Source: Chitinophagaceae bacterium (GTDB lineage: Bacteria; Bacteroidota; Bacteroidia; Chitinophagales; Chitinophagaceae). From it: a stretch of DNA of 10,246 nucleotides. The notes under the pieces are model-generated. The model was given only the letters and a program-made list of their open reading frames with translations. It was not told the DNA's origin and did no database searches. Below, piece after piece: positions 6,730-10,246 of this stretch (its first letter is position 1; each line of letters starts with the position of its first letter). The DNA lies in the NCBI GenBank assembly GCA_003151295.1, contig PLXD01000158.1, positions 439 through 10,684 of the forward strand. The letters run 5' to 3'. The position numbers and the translations under genes were made by a program.

Positions 6730-7722
6730 CTATGACAACAATCCTTTCTCCAGTAAGTATTCCGCGATCTGTACCGCATTCGTGGCCGCCCCTTTCCTTA
6801 AGTTATCGCTCACTATCCACATATTCAGGGTGTTCGGCTGGGTCTCATCCCTGCGTAACCTTCCAACGAACACGTCATCCTTCTCGTGTGCATCTTTGGG
6901 CATGGGATACTGCTGGTTAGCAGGATCGTCGACGACTATAACGCCCGGCGCCTTACTCAACAGATCTTTTACGGCAGCCAGATCAAAATCTTTTTCGAAT
7001 TCAACGTTGACCGATTCGCTATGTCCGCCCATAACAGGGATGCGTACCGTAGTAGCCGTGATCCGGATCGAATCATCCCGCATGATCTTCCTGGTCTCGT
7101 TCACCATTTTCATTTCTTCCTTGGTATATCCGTTCCCCAGGAATACATCGATCTGAGGGATCACATTCAGGTCGATGGGGTATTTATACGCCATCTCACC
7201 CTGTATCCCTTTCCTTTCATTCATCAACTGGGTGACCGCTTTCACCCCTGTGCCCGTCACGCTCTGATAGGTAGAAACCACGATCCTTTTTATTTTGTAT
7301 TGTTTGTGCAGGGGATTCAGGGCCACCACCATCTGTATCGTCGAACAATTGGGATTGGCGATTATTTTATCGGCAACGGTCAACGCGTCCGCATTGATCT
7401 CGGGCACCACCAGTTTCTTGGAAGGATCCATCCTCCAGGCCGAAGAATTATCGATCACCGTAATTCCTGCCGCCGCGAATTGAGGCGCCAGTTCCAAAGA
7501 GGTGCTGCCACCTGCAGAAAACAGGGCTACTCCGGGTTTAGCAGCAATCGCTTCGGCGGCACTCACTACCTTATACATTTTCCCCTTGAATTCCACTTCT
7601 TTCCCAACGGATTTTTCCGATGCGACGGGGATCAGTTCCGATACGGGAAAATTCCTTTCCGCCAATACCTGTAACATTTTTGTGCCAACCAGTCCGGTGG
7701 CCCCTACGACTGCAACTTTCAA
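6730..7722 (-). CDS. asd: Aspartate-semialdehyde dehydrogenase
   Basis: Asd reduces aspartyl-4-phosphate with NADPH to aspartate semialdehyde, the branch point to lysine and diaminopimelate, threonine and methionine. The product is 330 residues, the usual length. It shows the nucleotide-binding loop KVAVVGATGLVGTKML (2-17), SAGGSTS (69-75), the catalytic cysteine in ANPNCSTIQ (Cys126), the QSVTGTG segment (153-159), RIPV (228) and the catalytic histidine in GGHSESV (His234). The start is TTG at 7722-7720, directly before KVAVVGATG and 7 nt after an AAAAAAAGG stretch. A further in-frame TTG at 7776 would add 18 unrelated residues and lies in the U-tract of an upstream terminator, so it is rejected; there is no in-frame ATG. 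The gene is preceded by a 240-nt leader with a short ORF and a terminator (see those entries). The stop is TAG. Confidence 0.95.
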   Translation of the reverse strand: MKVAVVGATGLVGTKMLQVLAERNFPVSELIPVASEKSVGKEVEFKGKMYKVVSAAEAIAAKPGVALFSAGGSTSLELAPQFAAAGITVIDNSSAWRMDPSKKLVVPEINADALTVADKIIANPNCSTIQMVVALNPLHKQYKIKRIVVSTYQSVTGTGVKAVTQLMNERKGIQGEMAYKYPIDLNVIPQIDVFLGNGYTKEEMKMVNETRKIMRDDSIRITATTVRIPVMGGHSESVNVEFEKDFDLAAVKDLLSKAPGVIVVDDPANQQYPMPKDAHEKDDVFVGRLRRDETQPNTLNMWIVSDNLRKGAATNAVQIAEYLLEKGLLS

Positions 7723-7774
7723 TGTTTTACCTTTTTTTATTTTTACAATTAATAAATAAGCTACCGATGCCAAC

Positions 7775-7802
7775 AAAAAAGCCTCCCCGTTTTGGGAAGG
7801 CT
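7775..7802 (-). terminator. Intrinsic terminator in the asd leader (candidate attenuator)
   Basis: On the minus strand AGCCTTCCC (7802-7794), loop AAAAC and GGGGAGGCT (7788-7780) form a 9-bp stem with one U-G pair, followed by five more Ts and a G. It lies after the predicted asd promoter and 52 nt before the TTG start, so it would stop asd transcription unless prevented. The arm CCTTCCC can alternatively pair with GGGAAGG (7841-7835) at the end of the leader ORF. Confidence 0.85.
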
Positions 7803-7827
7803 CTCATTATCTTGGCTTACAAAACAA

Positions 7828-7881
7828 TCATACCCCTTCCCTTTGCGAGAAATGCTTCTTGATTTGCTTTGTATGTTTCAT
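7828..7881 (-). CDS. Candidate asd leader peptide, 17 residues, lysine-rich
   Basis: A short ORF reads MKHTKQIKKHFSQREGV and ends in TGA. It lies inside the asd leader between the predicted promoter (7968-7998) and the terminator (7775-7802). Four of the 17 residues are lysine (codons 2, 5, 8 and 9) and one is threonine, both end products of the pathway that asd feeds. The last codons (AGG GAA GGG) contain GGGAAGG, which is complementary over 7 nt to the first arm of the terminator. A ribosome reaching the stop would cover this segment, while a ribosome stalled at the lysine codons could leave it free. That is the arrangement of classical leader-peptide attenuation. No translation evidence exists and AT-rich DNA favours AAA/AAG by chance, so this remains a proposal. 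Confidence 0.4.
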   Translation of the reverse strand: MKHTKQIKKHFSQREGV

Positions 7882-7967
7882 TATTCTATTCATTCCTTAT
7901 TGATTCCGTTCGTTCTTTATTGAAGTTTCAAAGGATTCATATCTCCCTTACCCTGCGAAAACGGGCT

Positions 7968-7998
7968 CAAAAATAGTAATAATAAATTTTCTTCCAAA
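7968..7998 (-). promoter_or_regulatory. Predicted promoter of asd
   Basis: On the minus strand TTTG (7998-7995), a 19-nt spacer and TATTTTTG (7975-7968) form an excellent match to the Bacteroidota promoter. Transcription would start near 7961, producing a leader of about 240 nt before the asd start codon. The promoter overlaps the AT-rich hairpin that follows the kinase gene. Confidence 0.6.
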
Positions 7999-8007
7999 TT
8001 TATTATT
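7978..8007 (-). terminator. AT-rich hairpin after the PfkB kinase gene, possible terminator
   Basis: AATAATAAATTT (7978-7989) and AAATTTATTATT (7996-8007) are perfect 12-bp arms with a 6-nt loop, starting 1 nt after the kinase TGA. On the minus strand a run of five Ts follows shortly (7973-7969). The stem has no G-C pairs, so termination would be weak. The loop supplies the TTTG of the asd promoter. Confidence 0.45.
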
Positions 8008-8008
8008 T

Positions 8009-8932
8009 TCAGATCAGCTGAATATCGAAGCTTACGAGATCTACGAACTGGCGTATCCGCGCATCGATATCTGCCCTGTTGATCTCCTTTACACGTGTAG
8101 GCCCGAATTTCTCCACACAGAAAGAAGCCATGGCAGAACCAACGATAATAGCGGTCTTCATATTATCGAATGAAATGTCTTTCGTATGGGCGAGATGGCC
8201 AATGAAACCGCCTGCGAAAGTATCGCCGGCGCCGGTAGGATCGAATACTTCCTCCAGAGGCAGGGCAGGTGCAAAAAAGACCTGGTCTCCATGGAAAAGC
8301 AGCGCGCCGTGTTCCCCTTTCTTTATGATCAGGTATTTGGGACCCATCTTAAGGATTTCCTTAGCCGCTTTTACCAGTGAGAACTGGCCGCTCAACTGGC
8401 GGGCTTCGCTATCATTCACCATCAGTACATCCACTCTTTTCAACACCTTCTCCAGGTCTGGGAGAGCAGCCTCCATCCAGTAATTCATCGTGTCCAGTAC
8501 GATCAGCCTGGGGCGGGTCTTCAACTGTTCAATGACACTCAATTGCAGGCTCGGCAACACGTTCCCAAGCATCAGGAACTCGCTGCCCTGGTAACTATCG
8601 GGCACAACCGGGTTGAAATCAGCCAGCACATTCAGGTCGGTCACCAGCGTGTCACGGGTATTCATATCCAAATGATACTTGCCGCTCCAGAAGAAGGACT
8701 TCTTGTCTTTGACGATTTCAACGCCTTCCAGCTCTACTCCGCGACTTTTCAATTCTTCCATTTCTTCCAAAGAAAAATCGTTCCCTACAATAGACAATTG
8801 TTTGATGGGCTTCACAAAATTACAGGCGGCATATGCCACATAGGTTGCCGATCCACCGACGATCCTGTTGATCTTTCCAAAGGGCGTTTCGATAGCATCA
8901 TAAGCCATTGTACCCAAAACGATTATTGACAT
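8009..8932 (-). CDS. PfkB/ribokinase-family sugar kinase
   Basis: Members of this family transfer phosphate from ATP to a sugar or nucleoside hydroxyl. The 307-residue protein begins MSIIVLGTMAYDAIETPFGK and has the substrate-side glycine pair in IVGGSATYVA (26-27), VNDSEARQL (172-180), KKGEHGALL (204-212), and the C-terminal signature DPTGAGDTFAGGFIGHLA (231-248). In that signature GAGD forms the anion hole and Asp237 is the catalytic base. I start it at ATG 8932-8930, because the two upstream TTG codons at 8959-8954 would add nine residues before the normal N-terminus. A -7 element TAGGTTTG lies at 9004-8997. The substrate is uncertain: sequence alone does not separate ribokinase, fructokinase and adenosine kinase-like members. 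The stop is TGA. It is transcribed in the same direction as asd but probably as a separate unit. Confidence 0.88.
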   Translation of the reverse strand: MSIIVLGTMAYDAIETPFGKINRIVGGSATYVAYAACNFVKPIKQLSIVGNDFSLEEMEELKSRGVELEGVEIVKDKKSFFWSGKYHLDMNTRDTLVTDLNVLADFNPVVPDSYQGSEFLMLGNVLPSLQLSVIEQLKTRPRLIVLDTMNYWMEAALPDLEKVLKRVDVLMVNDSEARQLSGQFSLVKAAKEILKMGPKYLIIKKGEHGALLFHGDQVFFAPALPLEEVFDPTGAGDTFAGGFIGHLAHTKDISFDNMKTAIIVGSAMASFCVEKFGPTRVKEINRADIDARIRQFVDLVSFDIQLI

Positions 8933-8996
8933 AAAGAGGTTTTTTTGATCCAACAACAATTAGTGACATAATTTTAAGATTTAAGGAAAAGCCGTG

Positions 8997-9023
8997 CAAA
9001 CCTACACGAATTTTTGCAGGCAA
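8997..9023 (-). promoter_or_regulatory. Possible promoter of the PfkB kinase gene
   Basis: TAGGTTTG (9004-8997 on the minus strand) matches TAnnTTTG. The nearest upstream TTG (9023-9021) is only 16 nt away, a little short. Transcription would start near 8990, about 58 nt before the ATG at 8932. The site shares the 164-nt divergent gap 8933-9096 with the TetR promoter. Confidence 0.4.
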
Positions 9024-9057
9024 TAAAACCTGTTGACGGATTTTTAAAATAATAACG

Positions 9058-9073
9058 ACTAACACCCGTTAGT
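9058..9073. promoter_or_regulatory. Operator-like inverted repeat ACTAAC-N4-GTTAGT upstream of TetR
   Basis: ACTAAC (9058-9063), ACCC, GTTAGT (9068-9073) is a perfect 6-bp inverted repeat, 23 nt before the TetR start codon. Its position covers the place where the -33 element should be. It has the size and symmetry of a TetR-family operator, so autoregulation is likely. Confidence 0.6.
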
Positions 9074-9079
9074 ATTTTT

Positions 9080-9087
9080 TATATTTG
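9080..9087 (+). promoter_or_regulatory. -7 element of the TetR gene
   Basis: TATATTTG matches TAnnTTTG. It lies only 9 nt before the ATG at 9097, so the transcript would be almost leaderless. No TTG is found 19-21 nt upstream; the operator-like repeat occupies that place. Confidence 0.45.
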
Positions 9088-9096
9088 CGGTGGACT

Positions 9097-9687
9097 ATGG
9101 CAAAAATTCAAAGCAAGAAAAACAGTACGAAAAAAGAGGTGATCCTCGAAAAAGCCTCGAAGCTCTTCCGTGAAAAGGGTTTTGGAGCCGCTTCCATGCG
9201 GGATCTGGCCTAGCACGTAGGGGTAGAGGCTGCCAGTCTGTACAACCATATCCAGTCCAAATCTGAAATACTCCAGGCCATCTGCTTTAAAGTGGCCAAT
9301 GAGTTCATTTCTCACCTGGAAACCGTGGAGGCCAGCAACCAGTCTACCCTAAAAAAAATGGAGACCATCATCCGCCTGCACATCCGCATGATGTTGGATC
9401 AATATGAATATGTATATATTTCCGATCATGAATGGAGGCACCTGCCGGAACCGTATCTTTCAAATTTCCTGAACCAGCGAAGAAGTTATCGCAAGCGATT
9501 GGCCGATATTATCGAGCAGGGGATCCAGAAAGGAGAGATGAAGAATATCGAACCTTATGTGGCCGTCCTCACCATTCTATCGGCCGTCAGCGGGATAGAT
9601 TCCTGGCAGCGTTCCAGGAAAAGCATCAGCGCAGAAGTGCTGGAGAGCAATATGGTAGCCTTCCTAATCGAGGGACTCAAGAAATAG
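9097..9687 (+). pseudogene. TetR/AcrR-family regulator, interrupted by an in-frame TAG; probable phenylacetate regulator
   Basis: Read through one stop, the frame gives 196 residues, the usual TetR length. The N-terminal DNA-binding domain is clear: KEVILEKASKLFREKGFGAASMRDLA, then HVGVEAASLYNHIQSKSEIL, which contains the recognition helix (about 43-52). The ligand domain follows, with HIRMMLDQYEYVYISDHEWRHLPEPYLSNFL and a C-terminal helix ending VAFLIEGLKK. Codon 39 (9211-9213) is TAG, where family members usually carry Glu or Gln, so one change from GAG or CAG explains it. Translation stopping there would leave 38 residues without the recognition helix. The downstream ORF from 9292 lacks the DNA-binding domain. 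The start is the ATG at 9097, next to a -7 element and an operator-like repeat. The neighbouring paaE suggests control of phenylacetate degradation. The gene's own end is also TAG (9685-9687). Confidence 0.88.
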
Positions 9688-9782
9688 CTACAAGCTGCAA
9701 GCTACAAGCCGCAAGTGGCTATTTATAAGTATCGAACATTCTAAAAATCTGACTTGCAGCTTGTAGCTTGCGACTTGTAGCT
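9686..9782. repeat. Long imperfect hairpin of heptamer repeats between tetR and paaE
   Basis: The left arm (9688-9715) is four consecutive heptamers of the form CTACAAG or a variant (CTACAAG, CTGCAAG, CTACAAG, CCGCAAG). The right arm (9753-9780) is four heptamers in the opposite orientation (CTTGCAG, CTTGTAG, CTTGCGA, CTTGTAG). Pairing the arms gives a stem of about 30 bp with three mismatches and a 37-nt loop (9716-9752). It begins inside the TetR stop codon and ends 6 nt before the paaE ATG. The sequence resembles dispersed repeats of Bacteroidota intergenic regions (from memory, not searched). Confidence 0.85.
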
Positions 9783-9788
9783 CTAAAA

Positions 9789-10246
9789 ATGGCACCACAT
9801 TTCAGAAAACTGGCGATAGAAGATATCAGGCGTGAAACCGCCGATTGCGTATCCATTTCTTTTGAAATTCCTCCCTTACTCCGGGAAGAAATCCGGTTCA
9901 CCCAGGGACAGAATATCACAGTCAGGGCCATTCTGAACGGAGAAGAGGTCAGGCGTTCCTATTCGATCTGCAGCAGTCCCCTCGATAATGAGTTAAGGGT
10001 AGCCGTTAAAAGGGTCGTGAACAGCAGGTTCTCTGCTTATGCCAATGACCGGCTCCAGAAAGGAGATGTGCTTGAGATGCCGGCTCCCAGTGGAAAGTTT
10101 TACACAGAACTGGATGCCGGACAACAAAAAAAATACCTGGCGTTTGCCGCAGGCAGCGGCATTACCCCGCTGCTTTCTATCATCAAGGCTACGCTGGCGA
10201 CAGAAGCAGGCAGCGAGTTCACGCTGGTGTATGGTAACTGGCACCG
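9789..10246 (+). CDS. paaE: Phenylacetyl-CoA epoxidase reductase subunit PaaE (N-terminal part, runs off the window)
   Basis: PaaE passes electrons from NADPH through FAD and a 2Fe-2S centre to the di-iron PaaA oxygenase, which epoxidises the ring of phenylacetyl-CoA. The 152 codons present cover the FAD domain and the start of the NADPH domain: the FAD motif RRSYSICSSP (55-64), VAVKRV, then FSAYANDRLQKGD (81-93), AP-SGKF (99-104), and the NADPH-binding GSGITP (122-127). Near the right edge the family's YGNR motif reads YGNWH (148-152), with Trp in place of the usual Arg. The plant-type 2Fe-2S domain lies beyond the window. The start is the ATG at 9789, 6 nt after the heptamer hairpin, with no Shine-Dalgarno sequence. 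The upstream TetR protein is the likely regulator. Confidence 0.88.
   Translation, partial: MAPHFRKLAIEDIRRETADCVSISFEIPPLLREEIRFTQGQNITVRAILNGEEVRRSYSICSSPLDNELRVAVKRVVNSRFSAYANDRLQKGDVLEMPAPSGKFYTELDAGQQKKYLAFAAGSGITPLLSIIKATLATEAGSEFTLVYGNWH

Noticed and set aside
6886..7674. 262-codon plus-strand ORF and several smaller ones opposite asd
   Set aside because: Antisense shadows of asd. The translation is low-complexity in His/Arg/Phe with no recognisable domain, while the asd frame has all catalytic motifs.
7723..7961. Known riboswitch class (lysine, SAM or T-box) in the asd leader
   Set aside because: I could not recognise the conserved cores of these classes. The short-ORF attenuator model fits better, though a covariance-model search was not possible.
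8079..8929. Plus-strand ORFs opposite the PfkB kinase gene
   Set aside because: Shadows of the kinase frame, which has the GAGD signature and normal length.
3961..9213. Genome-wide reassignment of TAG as a sense codon
   Set aside because: Tempting because of two internal TAGs, but the HNH, DUF2461, asd and TetR frames all end at TAG where the family ends. The HNH TAG is followed 27 nt later by a terminator, and the DUF2461 TAG is soon followed by TAA.
9688..9780. CRISPR-like array
   Set aside because: The units are 7 bp without unique spacers and are arranged as two inverted blocks, so it is a hairpin-forming repeat, not CRISPR.

Overview
This window reads as a chromosomal housekeeping segment of a Bacteroidota bacterium, most likely a member of the Chitinophagaceae or a close relative. 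The evidence is the gene order rplM-rpsI-rpsB, the general lack of Shine-Dalgarno sequences before the start codons, several promoters of the Bacteroidota type (TTG or TTTG, about 19-21 nt, then TAnnTTTG), and the protein sequences themselves. The family placement is an inference from memory of such proteins, not from a search.

Layout from left to right. (1) A minus-strand ribosomal protein operon: rplM, rpsI and the first third of rpsB. A 207-nt rpsI-rpsB spacer is packed with short perfect palindromes. (2) An HD-domain phosphohydrolase on the plus strand faces a minus-strand Nudix-type transcription factor with a degenerate catalytic box. (3) ligA (NAD+-dependent DNA ligase) diverges from that regulator. 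It is complete and collinear except for one in-frame TAG at codon 268. (4) A small NUMOD4-HNH-HTH protein gene has its own terminator, and a DUF2461 gene follows a block of short direct repeats. (5) On the minus strand lie asd (aspartate-semialdehyde dehydrogenase) and a PfkB-family sugar kinase gene. The 286-nt gap between them holds a good promoter, a 17-codon lysine-rich leader ORF and an intrinsic terminator whose first arm can alternatively pair with the end of the leader ORF. This is a candidate transcription attenuator for asd. (6) A TetR-family regulator, also broken by an in-frame TAG (codon 39), is preceded by a 16-bp operator-like inverted repeat. It is separated by a large hairpin of heptamer repeats from the 5' part of paaE, the reductase subunit of phenylacetyl-CoA epoxidase.

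How the parts fit: the left side is translation machinery. The middle is a run of mostly independent single genes for repair and conserved unknown functions. The right side has amino-acid biosynthesis (aspartate family) and the edge of what is probably a phenylacetate-degradation locus controlled by the TetR protein. The best leads are the asd leader, and the two amber codons inside otherwise intact genes in a window where TAG also serves as a normal terminator for four other ORF ends.
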